64,000 nt of DNA from Mycolicibacterium senegalense (GTDB lineage Bacteria; Actinomycetota; Actinomycetes; Mycobacteriales; Mycobacteriaceae): contig NZ_CP081000.1 in the NCBI RefSeq assembly GCF_019645875.1, forward strand, positions 4,278,001 to 4,342,000, written 5' to 3'. The notes beneath the pieces were generated by a model. The model saw only the letters and a list, made by a program, of their open reading frames with translations, made no database searches and was not told the DNA's origin. Below are positions 35,776-45,645 of the stretch, in pieces (position 1 is the stretch's first letter; each line of letters opens with the position of its first letter). The translations under genes were made by a program, and so were the position numbers.

Positions 35776-37527
35776 GTGCATCTCGTTGCTCAGCCCCACA
35801 CCGCTGTGGGTGCAAAGCAAGAAGTAACCCGTCACTGGCTGACCGCAACCGGCGTTGTCGTCGCGGCCGCCGGGATGATTGCCGCGGCCCCGGGGATCTC
35901 CCCGATCGCTGTCGGCGCCCAGCACGAAATCCAGGCCGACGCAGTGCGACTCACGGCCGGCTGGGATCCCTTCGCTCCCCTGCAGGCGGCGCTCGACACC
36001 GCCAAAGCCAACGGCAAGACTCTGGGCGACAACTTCCTGTTGGCCCCGGGCGTCGGCCTTCAACAGGCGATTGCCAACCAGATCGGTTACGCCAAGCAGC
36101 TGTTCAATGATCCGTCCAGCTTCGAGGCCGTGTCGCAGCAGTTCACCGCGAACGTGATGAAGGTGGCCACCGGCCTCACCCTGATCGGCGCGGACGAGGC
36201 CACCAAGGACGCGGTGCTCAAGCACACGCTCGGCGGCATGCACGGCATGGCGCTCGACATGTTCCCCAGCTTCTTGGAAGAAGGCGTCGACGTCGAGACC
36301 TTCTCGGCGGTCATGAGTGTGTTGGCCTCACCGCTCAGTGGCGTCCTGATCGGATTCGCCGGCCCTGTGGTCAGCCCTGCGGTCGCCCTGTTCAACAGCG
36401 CCATGGCGATTTCGAACGCACTGCAGGCCAGCGACTCAACGGCCGCACTGTCCAGCCTGCTGGGTGTACCGGCAGGCATGGTCAACGCGTTCCTCAACGG
36501 CGCCACCCTCAACCTCGACGCCCTCGCGCCGATGATCAACGATGCCGGCCTGATCAAGGACACCGTCACCGTCAGCGGGCTCAACATCGCCTTCGGTGGT
36601 CTGCTCACCCCGGGCTCCACCGATCGCAGCACCTACGAGTACACCGACGAAGACGGCAACAAGGTCACCATCCCGTCGGTCGGCGGCTCGATCTTCAACA
36701 GCATCGGGATGGGCATCAAGTTCGGTGCGCTGCCCATCTCGGTCAAGGGCGAGGCGGTCGGCCCGATCGGCGCGCTGCAGGGCCTGTCGCAGACAGTCGG
36801 CGTGCTGCTCGGCAGCGGCTGGGATGACTGGGACGGCAAGGGAAATGCCCCCGCCCCCAAGCCCCCGCTGTTCGGGCTCCACCCGCTGGCAACAGGCGAC
36901 ATCCTCAGCGATACCGCCGAAAGCGTCGGCGTCACCAAGCTTCGCGAAGCGCTCAAGGCCCTCGCCGTCAACGACATCGTCAAGAAGCTGCAGGGCACAG
37001 ACACCGGTGCTGAGGCTGTCGCAGACAAGGCCGCCGACGGCGCGACTGCTGCCACCACGCCGTCTGACGAGGCGGCCGCGGCAACCGAGTTGACCCACAC
37101 GACGGCGAACAAGATGGTGTCGGTGAGCCTGCCGACCGCCGACGCTGTAGCCACGACCGAGGTCGTCGCCAAGGCCCCCGCCGACGATGCGGCCGAAAAC
37201 GCCGGTACCACAACACCGCAGAAGCTCGATGTGCTGCCGAAGTCGCCGACCACCCGGCCCGACACTTCGTTCGGCAAGAGCCAGCGTACGTTGGCCCAAG
37301 GCATCAAGGATGCAGTCAAGAACGCCCGCAACGGATTCACCGGATCCGCAACCGGCACGTCTCGGGAATCGGGCGAATCCACCTCCAGCTCCGCAGATTC
37401 GAGCACAGGAACCAATAGCTCCAGTGCCTCGAGCTCGGACAAGGGCAGCTCGCACAGCCCTGCCAAGGCCAAGGCCAAGGCCAAGGTGAAAGCCAAGGCC
37501 ACCAAGGACAAGAGCAACAAGGAGTAG
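35776..37527 (+). CDS. Large secreted protein with Lys/Ala-rich tail (possibly GjpA-like)
   Basis: A 583-residue predicted exported protein. A hydrophobic signal (residues ~21-42, WLTATGVVVAAAGMIAAAPG) is followed by a helical, Ala/Leu/Gly-rich region to ~residue 390 with no Cys. Then come an Ala/Thr/Asp-rich linker (~400-500), a Ser/Thr-rich stretch (~530-560) and a basic AKAKAKAKVKAKA tail. The start GTG 35776 is fixed by the strong AAAGGAG site (35764-35770). The style resembles mycobacterial proteins annotated as outer-membrane porin GjpA or PE/PPE-like, but this is a resemblance only. It is monocistronic, ended by a strong terminator. Confidence 0.75.
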   Translation: MHLVAQPHTAVGAKQEVTRHWLTATGVVVAAAGMIAAAPGISPIAVGAQHEIQADAVRLTAGWDPFAPLQAALDTAKANGKTLGDNFLLAPGVGLQQAIANQIGYAKQLFNDPSSFEAVSQQFTANVMKVATGLTLIGADEATKDAVLKHTLGGMHGMALDMFPSFLEEGVDVETFSAVMSVLASPLSGVLIGFAGPVVSPAVALFNSAMAISNALQASDSTAALSSLLGVPAGMVNAFLNGATLNLDALAPMINDAGLIKDTVTVSGLNIAFGGLLTPGSTDRSTYEYTDEDGNKVTIPSVGGSIFNSIGMGIKFGALPISVKGEAVGPIGALQGLSQTVGVLLGSGWDDWDGKGNAPAPKPPLFGLHPLATGDILSDTAESVGVTKLREALKALAVNDIVKKLQGTDTGAEAVADKAADGATAATTPSDEAAAATELTHTTANKMVSVSLPTADAVATTEVVAKAPADDAAENAGTTTPQKLDVLPKSPTTRPDTSFGKSQRTLAQGIKDAVKNARNGFTGSATGTSRESGESTSSSADSSTGTNSSSASSSDKGSSHSPAKAKAKAKVKAKATKDKSNKE

Positions 37528-37561
37528 ACCCAGCCGAGGTCACCAACCTCGCCGAGCAGAG

Positions 37562-37601
37562 CCAAAACTGCCCCAAATCAACCGATTTGGGGCAGTTTTG
37601 G
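37562..37601. terminator. Bidirectional terminator between secreted-protein gene and sahH
   Basis: An exact 18-bp stem (CCAAAACTGCCCCAAATC and its complement) with a 4-nt loop lies between two convergent genes. A-rich left and T-rich right arms give a U-tract in either direction. Confidence 0.9.
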
Positions 37602-37625
37602 TTCTGGTCGCGCTACTTCAGGAAC

Positions 37626-39083
<1,458 letters not shown>

Positions 39084-39217
39084 GTAGAGCCCTCTTTCAT
39101 TCGTGATTGCTTGCCAGCGCACGCGGGCGCCAAGCGGCCACGCCACGTGCCGATACCTCTAGCCTGCGGGCTCGCGGGACAGGCGCTCATGCGATTCAAG
39201 CGGCGGCGCACTGACAG

Positions 39218-39892
39218 CTATGGGGTATCTATGACACCGTAGCGCTCTGCGAATGGCGTCATGAGTCGGGCCAGGTCACCGGCCACATCATGATCGGCCT
39301 CGGGGGGCATGGAGACGTAGCTCATCGCCAGCCGCACGATCGCCCGGGCCAGTACCCCGGCGTCCTCGTCGCTGGCCTTCATCCAACTGTTCTGGAAGGT
39401 TCCGGTCAGCCGGGCCGAGCACCGGCTGATGATCGGCCCGCTGCCGGTGGTGATGATCTGCAGCAGGTCGGGTTTGGAAGCGCCGGTCAACAGCGAGATC
39501 ACCAGCGGATCGGCGGCGGATTCGAGAAAGAAGGCCCGGAAGCCTTCCAGGAACGCCGCGTGCACCTCCCCGACGTTGTTGTTGATCGCGTCGTCGACGG
39601 CGTCGACGAGCCGGTCTGCCAGGCGCATGGCATATCCCTCGGCCAAGCCCTGGCGCGACCCGAACTCGTTGTAGATCGTCTGGCGACTGATTCCGGCGAC
39701 CTGCGCCACATGCGACAGCGTGATGGCCGACCAGTCCCGGGTCAGGAGCAATTCGCGCATACCGTCGAGGATCGAATCCCGCAGCAGCACGCGCGACGCT
39801 TCCGCGTACGGGATGCGCTGCTTTTCTCGCGGTCGACTCACACGGGCGACAATATCGCTTTCCCGTCCGGTTTCGAGCACGTCGCTCGACAT
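39218..39892 (-). CDS. alkX: TetR-family regulator of the alkane operon (AlkX type)
   Basis: A 224-residue repressor-type protein. Residues ~35-80 carry the TetR helix-turn-helix (ITLSHVAQVAGISRQTIYNEFGSRQGLAEGY). The rest is a ligand/dimer domain. Its position as the last gene of alkB-rubA-rubB-alkX matches Rv3249c and alkane operons in actinobacteria, where the regulator senses alkanes or their products. ATG 39892 is 2 bp after the rubB stop; the overlapping TTG 39898 is an alternative. A palindrome over the alkB promoter (41583-41592) is a candidate binding site. Confidence 0.88.
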   Translation of the reverse strand: MSSDVLETGRESDIVARVSRPREKQRIPYAEASRVLLRDSILDGMRELLLTRDWSAITLSHVAQVAGISRQTIYNEFGSRQGLAEGYAMRLADRLVDAVDDAINNNVGEVHAAFLEGFRAFFLESAADPLVISLLTGASKPDLLQIITTGSGPIISRCSARLTGTFQNSWMKASDEDAGVLARAIVRLAMSYVSMPPEADHDVAGDLARLMTPFAERYGVIDTP

Positions 39893-39894
39893 GG

Positions 39895-40080
39895 TCAAGG
39901 CCGCACAACCTCGACCATGTCGAAATCGGCCTTCGCCGCACCGCAGTCTGGGCAGCTCCAGTCATCAGGGATCTCGTCCCAGCGGGTGCCCGGAGCGATG
40001 CCGTCCTCGGGCCATCCCTTGGCCTCGTCGTACTCGAATCCGCACTGAACACAGACGAACAGCTTGTAACCCTGGCTCAT
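39895..40080 (-). CDS. rubB: Rubredoxin, second (AlkG2-like)
   Basis: A 61-residue iron-sulfur electron carrier. The Fe(Cys)4 ligands are in CVQCGFEYDEAKGWPEDG and DDWSCPDCGAAKADF. It passes electrons to AlkB from a rubredoxin reductase; the two-rubredoxin arrangement with this one nearest the regulator matches Rv3250c. The ATG 40080 overlaps the stop of rubA (ATGA), which supports the short start over a frame opening at 40140. Confidence 0.96.
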   Translation of the reverse strand: MSQGYKLFVCVQCGFEYDEAKGWPEDGIAPGTRWDEIPDDWSCPDCGAAKADFDMVEVVRP

Positions 40081-40250
40081 TTCTTCACCTCCATCGGTTC
40101 GAAATCGATCTTCTCCCGCACCGCGCAGTCCGGGCAGCACCAGTCATCGGGCACCCGATCCCATGCGGTTCCAGCCGGGAAGCCTTCTCGCGGAGCGCCT
40201 TTCGCTTCGTCGTAGACGTAGCCGCACCCGGGGCACTCGTAGGCGCTCAT
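40077..40250 (-). CDS. rubA: Rubredoxin, first (AlkG1-like)
   Basis: A 57-residue rubredoxin (MSAYECPGCGYVYDEAKG...DDWCCPDCAVREKIDFEPMEVKK). The ligand Cys pairs are CPGC (6, 9) and the CCPDC cluster (39 and 42, with an extra Cys38). The charged AVREK stretch after the second pair resembles Rv3251c and AlkG1-type rubredoxins, which in published work do not replace the electron-transferring AlkG2 type. The start ATG 40250 overlaps the alkB stop (ATGA), and its stop overlaps the rubB start. Confidence 0.95.
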   Translation of the reverse strand: MSAYECPGCGYVYDEAKGAPREGFPAGTAWDRVPDDWCCPDCAVREKIDFEPMEVKK

Positions 40251-41518
40251 GCTCCAGCCCTCGGCTCCTCGCTCAAGCGCTCGTCGGCGGCCCCCTCACC
40301 GGCGCCGTACCGGGCCAACACCTTCTCCCGCAGCCGCGGGGCGATGTTCACCTTGGTGATGTCACCCTCGTAGTGCTCCAGCACCCGATGGTCCATCACC
40401 TTGCGCCACAACGGCGGCAGGTACGTGAGCCCGATCAGCGACGCGTAGCCGCTCGGCAGGTTGGGTGCGCCGTCGATGCTGCGCAAAGTCTGGTACCGGC
40501 GTGTCGGATTGGCGTGGTGATCGCTGTGACGCTGCAGGTGGTACAGGAACAGGTTGGTCACGATGTGGTCGGAGTTCCAGCTGTGGACCGGGGCGCAGCG
40601 CTCATACCGGCCGCTCGCGGTCTTCTGCCGCAATAGTCCGTAGTGCTCCAGGTAGTTCACCGACTCCAGCAGGCTGAAACCGTAGATGGCCTGAATCAGC
40701 ATGAACGGGATGACGCCGAGACCGAAGATCGCGATCAGCGCCCCCCAGAACACCACCGACATCGCCCAGGCGTTGAGCACGTCGTTCGACCAGTGCCACG
40801 GCGAGCGGTCCTGCCGGCGCAGTCGCTGGGCCTCCAGCTCCCACGAGGAGTGCAGGCTGCCGAACACGCTGCGCGGCAAGAACTCCCAGAAGGTCTCACC
40901 GAAGCGCGCCGACGCGGGGTCCTCGGGCGTGGCCACCCGCACGTGATGGCCACGGTTGTGCTCGATGTAGAAGTGGCCGTACCAGGTCTGGGCCAGCGTG
41001 ATCTTGGACAGCCAGCGTTCCAGCGAGTCGCGCTTGTGCCCCATCTCGTGTGCGGTGTTGATGCCCACCCCTCCGAGCACCCCCACCGACAGGGCGATGC
41101 CGATCTTGGCCGGCCAGCCCAGCCCGCCGTCGAACCCGAGCCAGCTGAGATCGGACGCCGTGAACAGATAGGCACCCATGATCACGCTCGCGTACTGGAA
41201 CGGGATGTAGACGTACGTGCAGTACCGGTAGTACTTGTCGTTCTCCAGCCGCTCCATCACCTCATCGGGCGGGTTCTGCCCATCGGGGCCGAAACGCAGA
41301 TCCAGCAGCGGCAGCAGGACGTAGAGCAGGATCGGTCCGATCCACAGCGGTACCTGTGCTGCGACGTGCCAACCGGCCTGATTGAGCGCCCACACCAGCG
41401 GAAGCATCACGAAGATCGCCGTCGGGGCGATCAGCCCCATCAGCCACAGATGCCGCTTCTTGTCTCGCCACTGTCCGACGTCTGAGACGTCCGGTCCGTT
41501 CGAGAGTTCGGCCACCAC
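40247..41518 (-). CDS. alkB: Alkane 1-monooxygenase
   Basis: A 423-residue integral-membrane diiron enzyme that hydroxylates n-alkanes at the terminal carbon. The histidine motifs are HEMGHK (residues 157-162), EHNRGHH (186-192) and HSDHH (331-335), plus the family marker NYLEHYGLLRQ (288-298). About six membrane helices surround them. The start GTG 41518 has a strong AAGGAGG site. The operon alkB-rubA-rubB-alkX has overlapping or near-overlapping junctions throughout, so a full hydroxylase unit with its own regulator is made together. Equivalent to Rv3252c. Confidence 0.97.
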   Translation of the reverse strand: MVAELSNGPDVSDVGQWRDKKRHLWLMGLIAPTAIFVMLPLVWALNQAGWHVAAQVPLWIGPILLYVLLPLLDLRFGPDGQNPPDEVMERLENDKYYRYCTYVYIPFQYASVIMGAYLFTASDLSWLGFDGGLGWPAKIGIALSVGVLGGVGINTAHEMGHKRDSLERWLSKITLAQTWYGHFYIEHNRGHHVRVATPEDPASARFGETFWEFLPRSVFGSLHSSWELEAQRLRRQDRSPWHWSNDVLNAWAMSVVFWGALIAIFGLGVIPFMLIQAIYGFSLLESVNYLEHYGLLRQKTASGRYERCAPVHSWNSDHIVTNLFLYHLQRHSDHHANPTRRYQTLRSIDGAPNLPSGYASLIGLTYLPPLWRKVMDHRVLEHYEGDITKVNIAPRLREKVLARYGAGEGAADERLSEEPRAGA

Positions 41519-41559
41519 GATGAGCCTCCTTGTGTGAGTGCTGTCACTGCGATGACTTG

Positions 41560-41592
41560 ACTATATGCGCCTCGTTGTCGTGTGTCTAGACA
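41560..41592 (-). promoter_or_regulatory. alkB promoter with overlapping palindromic operator
   Basis: On the minus strand, TAGACA (41583-41588 on the plus strand as TGTCTA) and TATAGT (41560-41565) are separated by 17 bp and sit ~45 bp before the alkB start, a good sigma-A pair. The perfect palindrome TGTCTAGACA (41583-41592) covers the -35 box, so bound AlkX would block RNA polymerase. The assignment to AlkX is an inference. Confidence 0.6.
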
Positions 41593-41680
41593 TCAAGGCA
41601 GTATTTGTAAACCACAATGAGTGCAGCAGGTCACAGTCGGGAAGGACAGTCGGGAAGGAACGGGTCCGCAGAGGCGGGGC

Positions 41681-43150
41681 TCAAACGGTGGTGACGCCCC
41701 GGTTGGCGAGCGCAGAGTGGCGCCGGCCGTATGCGAAGTACACCAGGACGCCGATCGCCATCCACAGCAGGAACCGGATCCAGGTCAACCCGGTCAGGTT
41801 GAGCATCAGCCACAAGCACGCCAGGATCGCGGCGATCGGCAGGATCGGCACCCCTGGCACGCGGAATCCGCGCGGCAGGTCGGGCCGGGTCCGGCGGAGC
41901 ACGATGACGCCCGCCGAGACCAATACGAAGGCGAACAACGTGCCGATGTTGACCATCTCTTCGAGGCGCCCCATCGGAAACACCGACGCGGCGATCGCCA
42001 CCAGCGCACCGACGATCACGGTGATCCGGACCGGCGTCCCGTGGCTACCGGTGACGGCCAACTTGCGGGGCAGCAGGCCGTCGCGCGACATCGCGAACAA
42101 CACCCGGGTCTGTCCGAGCATCAGCACGATCACCACCGTGGTGAGGCCGGCCAGTGCTCCGACCGAGATCACCTTCGCCGCCCAGTGCACCCCGTTGGCA
42201 TCGAATGCCGTGGCCAGGTTGGCGTGGCCGTCCGGCGCATCCCGCAACACGGTGTAGGACACCATGCCGGAGAGCACCACCGACACCGCGACATAGAGCA
42301 CCGTGACGATGCCGAGCGAGGCCAGGATGCCGCGCGGCACGTCGCGTTGCGGATCGCGTGTCTCCTCGGCCGTCGTGGCGACGACGTCGAACCCGATGAA
42401 GGCGAAGAACACGATCGAGGCGCCGGCCAGCACGCCGTACCAGCCATAGTGGCTCCCCTCGGCCCCGGTCAACAATGAGAACAACGACTGGTCGGCCCCG
42501 CTGGCACTCTCACCGGCCTGGTTCGGCGGGATGAACGGGGTGTAGTTGGCGACGTCGATGTAGAACGCGCCGACCACCACCACCAACAACACCACCCCGA
42601 CCTTGATGGCCGTGATCAGCAGACTGAACAGCGCCGAGACCTTGGTGCCGATCGCGAGCAGGATCGTCACGAACACGATGATCAGCAGTGCGCCCCAGTC
42701 GACCTCCACACCTGCGAAATCGGCTATGCCGCCGCCGAATCCGAACACCGTCCCGAGGTAGCTCGACCACCCCTTGGCCACCACCGCTGACGCGACGGCG
42801 AACTCCAGGATCAGATCCCACCCGATGATCCATGCCGCGAACTCACCGAACGTGGCATACGAGAATGTGTAGGCGCTGCCGGCCACGGGCACTGTCGAGG
42901 CGAACTCCGCGTAGCACAAGGCGGCCAAACCGCATGCCACAGCCGCGATCACGAACGCGATCGAGATCGCGGGCCCCGTCAAGTTCCCCGCGGTGGAGGC
43001 GGTGATGGTGAAGATGCCGGCACCGATCACCACCGACACCCCGAAAACCGTCAGGTCCCACCAGGTGAGGTTCTTGCGGAGCCGGGTCGAGGGCTCGTCG
43101 GTGTCGGCAATGGACTGCTCGACAGACTTCGTTCGCCGAAGGGCAGACAT
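41681..43150 (-). CDS. APC-superfamily amino-acid permease
   Basis: A 489-residue inner-membrane transporter (Rv3253c type) with about 12 helices, opening with WWDLTVFGVSVVIGAGIFTITASTAGNLTGPAI, the APC glycine motif GxGIF. It resembles the cationic amino-acid (CAT/YfnA) branch, including FIGFDVVATTAEETRDPQRDVPRGI. The start ATG 43150 is supported by the position of the first conserved residues; frames from 43240 add a non-conserved segment. It is transcribed away from the methyltransferase gene. The substrate is not certain. Confidence 0.9.
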   Translation of the reverse strand: MSALRRTKSVEQSIADTDEPSTRLRKNLTWWDLTVFGVSVVIGAGIFTITASTAGNLTGPAISIAFVIAAVACGLAALCYAEFASTVPVAGSAYTFSYATFGEFAAWIIGWDLILEFAVASAVVAKGWSSYLGTVFGFGGGIADFAGVEVDWGALLIIVFVTILLAIGTKVSALFSLLITAIKVGVVLLVVVVGAFYIDVANYTPFIPPNQAGESASGADQSLFSLLTGAEGSHYGWYGVLAGASIVFFAFIGFDVVATTAEETRDPQRDVPRGILASLGIVTVLYVAVSVVLSGMVSYTVLRDAPDGHANLATAFDANGVHWAAKVISVGALAGLTTVVIVLMLGQTRVLFAMSRDGLLPRKLAVTGSHGTPVRITVIVGALVAIAASVFPMGRLEEMVNIGTLFAFVLVSAGVIVLRRTRPDLPRGFRVPGVPILPIAAILACLWLMLNLTGLTWIRFLLWMAIGVLVYFAYGRRHSALANRGVTTV

Positions 43151-43304
43151 AGGTAGTGACGCCTCTCGTCGTGGCCGGGTCACGCCATGTTCCCATCGCG
43201 GTGGCGTCGAGACGGGTAGGACCCGCAAACTGCCGCCCAACTGTGCCCTTGGGCAGGAATGGGACCTACGTCACACTTGGCCTTGATCGTGATACGGTTC
43301 GCGC

Positions 43305-44138
43305 GTGGCCGACCTTCCGTACTTCGACCTGCTGATTGATGAACGGCAGGACGGCGGTGAAAGCGGCCAACTGTGGAAGGACCAGGTGCACTGGGGCTAT
43401 TGGGAGGACCCCAGCACTGCGGATGGCACACCGGGTGACTATGTCGCCGCCATGGAGCAGATGAATGTCGTATTGCTCGAGGCCGCAAAGGTTTCCGATG
43501 GACAGAAGCTGCTCGACGCCGGCTGCGGTTTCGGCGGGACGATCCAGCAGATCAACCGCACCTTCTCCGGTATGGACCTCACCGGCCTGAACATCGACCC
43601 GCGCCAACTCCAGGCCGCCGAGGCCCAGGCTGTTCCGGTCGACGGCAACAAGATCGGCTGGGTGGAAGCCGATGCCTGCCGGCTGCCGTTCGAAGACAAC
43701 TCGTTCGACCGGGTCCTGGCCGTCGAGTGCATCTTTCACTTCCCGTCCCGCGAGAAGTTCCTCGCCGAAGCGGCGCGGGTGCTCAAGCCCGGCGGCTACC
43801 TGGCGGTGTCGGACTTCGTGCCCACCCTGTCGTTCTTCGGCAAGACACCGTTCTGGATGGTCATCCGGACCCGGATCGCGAAGTCCTACGGCACGCTCGG
43901 CAGCGTTCCGTTGCGGGGCTATAAATCCATGGGCAAGCGTGCGGGCCTTGCCCTCGAGGCGAACCGCAACATTCGGAAGAACACGTTGCCCACCTACCCC
44001 TTCATATTGAAGTTCTGCCGCGAGCAGGGATCAGCGGATGCGCAGAAGGTTCTATCGGTGGGTACCCGCTGGATGAAGTGGCTGTCCAAGCTCGGCTTCA
44101 TTCAGTACCGGGTTTACACCTTCCACAAACCGGTCTGA
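43305..44138 (+). CDS. SAM-dependent C/O-methyltransferase (gamma-tocopherol/sterol MT-like)
   Basis: A 277-residue methyltransferase with an N-terminal aromatic stretch (YFDLLIDERQ...QVHWGYWEDP) and a Rossmann core: LLDAGCGFGGTIQQI (motif I), GLNIDPRQLQAA (acidic loop variant), PFEDNSFDRVLAVECIFHF and VLKPGGYLAVSDFVP. The HWGYW start and FHFPSREKF motif occur in tocopherol, sterol and mycolic-acid-type methyltransferases. The start GTG 43305 is preceded by a short leader divergent from the permease. It is convergent with the AurF-like gene, 13 bp apart. The target is unknown. Confidence 0.85.
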   Translation: MADLPYFDLLIDERQDGGESGQLWKDQVHWGYWEDPSTADGTPGDYVAAMEQMNVVLLEAAKVSDGQKLLDAGCGFGGTIQQINRTFSGMDLTGLNIDPRQLQAAEAQAVPVDGNKIGWVEADACRLPFEDNSFDRVLAVECIFHFPSREKFLAEAARVLKPGGYLAVSDFVPTLSFFGKTPFWMVIRTRIAKSYGTLGSVPLRGYKSMGKRAGLALEANRNIRKNTLPTYPFILKFCREQGSADAQKVLSVGTRWMKWLSKLGFIQYRVYTFHKPV

Positions 44139-44151
44139 AAGCGGACACACG

Positions 44152-45483
44152 TCAGAGGGTCGGCAGGAATTCGGCGAGCGCCAGGATCATGAGCACCACC
44201 AGCGCCAGCCCGATGAGGCCGCCGACGGGAATCATGGCCATGCACACCACCACCCACACCAAAAGTCGCGGCCATTCGAACGGCTGGTTGCCGACCACGC
44301 CACCACGGCGCTCCCGCAGTATGTGGTAGGTCGCCCATACCCCTGCTCCGGCAGCAGCGGCCGCGATGATCCGCGCTCCGTCGGGAGTGATCACCACGGC
44401 AACGGCCGCCATGATCGCGGTGGCGGCAAGTCGAGCCCAAACCGTCGTCCGAATCTCGGCAAGTTGCGAGACGGTCGCACTTTCGAACAATCGATTCGGC
44501 TCACCACGGTAGCGCGGTAATCGACCGTCGATACCCAGCGCCCGCCAGATCCAACGCGACCAGACCGACCGAAGTCCGAGACGATCGGCTACTCGCCGAG
44601 CATCCGCGGCCGACTCGGCCATCATCTGCCGCGAGTATTCACTCCGCCAGTAGGCGGACTTGAAGGTTCGGCGTGGCACCTGGAACTCGCGTGCGAACGC
44701 CCTTGGCGGGGTGAATATCTCACCCATCAGCCATCGGAGAAAGAGCGGGAACATCACCGCGTACACAGCCCGCTTCCACCGCCCCGAGTACTGAACACGC
44801 TCAGCCAAATGGTCGTCGGCAAACGAAATATGACGGGCTTCCTCCGCCAGGTGGATATAGATGATCCGGTTCAACAGCGGCGGCATTCGTCGGTTCCCGC
44901 GCAAGAGAAGCGTCTGCTGAAAGTGCACCGGCTGTTCACCGCCGAGCACACCGATGAAAAGCAGGACACTCAGATATCCGCTGATGAAACCCACGAGAGG
45001 GCCCAAGATTCGAGACATCCGCCGCATGCCAGGAACGTCTTGACCGTTGCGATTGATGAATTCCTGAAACATCTGAATGTGGTTACATTCGTCTGTTACC
45101 TCATGCATCAGATACCGAAAAACCGGATCGGAATTGGGCAGTTTCCCCGCGTAATGCACCACGCCGCGAATCAGGATCATCTCGAACTGGATCCCGACCT
45201 TGAAGGTATTGGCGGTAATCCATCTTCCCATGTCCACACGCTTTTGAAGCGGTTGCTCGGCGTACCACGCGGTCGCCGCCAGCGGGCTGGCATCAACGCG
45301 GAGCTCCCAGCGAGGATCATCGGCATCGAGGGCATTCTCGGTTGCGTCCCAATCGATATCGATGAATGGATCGAACCGTAGTCGGGTCGTCGCGAAGGAG
45401 AGGGCCTCCACCACGGGAGGGTGCAAGTGCTCTGCCGTGTCATCCGCGTCGCCGACCGTCGTCATTTCCCCATCCGTTGACAT
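44152..45483 (-). CDS. AurF-like membrane-linked diiron oxygenase
   Basis: A 443-residue protein with an N-terminal ferritin-like diiron domain and a C-terminal membrane region. Putative iron ligands: E101 in FEMILIRGVVH, then HEVTDECNHIQMF with E132 and H135, and HLAEEARHISF with E214/E215 and H218. The spacing E-x~29-DExxH is that of the AurF/PF11583 family, which oxidises aryl amines in other bacteria. About three to four hydrophobic helices (residues ~365-440) follow. ATG 45483 is used; upstream frames lack conserved residues. It is divergent from an FAD oxidoreductase, a possible partner. The substrate is unknown. Confidence 0.82.
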   Translation of the reverse strand: MSTDGEMTTVGDADDTAEHLHPPVVEALSFATTRLRFDPFIDIDWDATENALDADDPRWELRVDASPLAATAWYAEQPLQKRVDMGRWITANTFKVGIQFEMILIRGVVHYAGKLPNSDPVFRYLMHEVTDECNHIQMFQEFINRNGQDVPGMRRMSRILGPLVGFISGYLSVLLFIGVLGGEQPVHFQQTLLLRGNRRMPPLLNRIIYIHLAEEARHISFADDHLAERVQYSGRWKRAVYAVMFPLFLRWLMGEIFTPPRAFAREFQVPRRTFKSAYWRSEYSRQMMAESAADARRVADRLGLRSVWSRWIWRALGIDGRLPRYRGEPNRLFESATVSQLAEIRTTVWARLAATAIMAAVAVVITPDGARIIAAAAAGAGVWATYHILRERRGGVVGNQPFEWPRLLVWVVVCMAMIPVGGLIGLALVVLMILALAEFLPTL

Positions 45484-45645
45484 GTGAGTTTCCCGAAGAG
45501 GGTAGCAACCTGAGAGCTGCATCACACTCTTAGCCACGGCATTGTGCCATGAGTTGTTGCAGGCCCCATAGCAGAGGCATGGCAAATGACGTTGCCGCTC
45601 ATTCCGGCTCGGTTCACGCCAGGTTCGCAGTACCGTAGCCGTCTA

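Noticed and set aside
39084..39217. SAH riboswitch before sahH
   Set aside because: No compact GC-rich pseudoknot pattern seen; the leader is short and plain.
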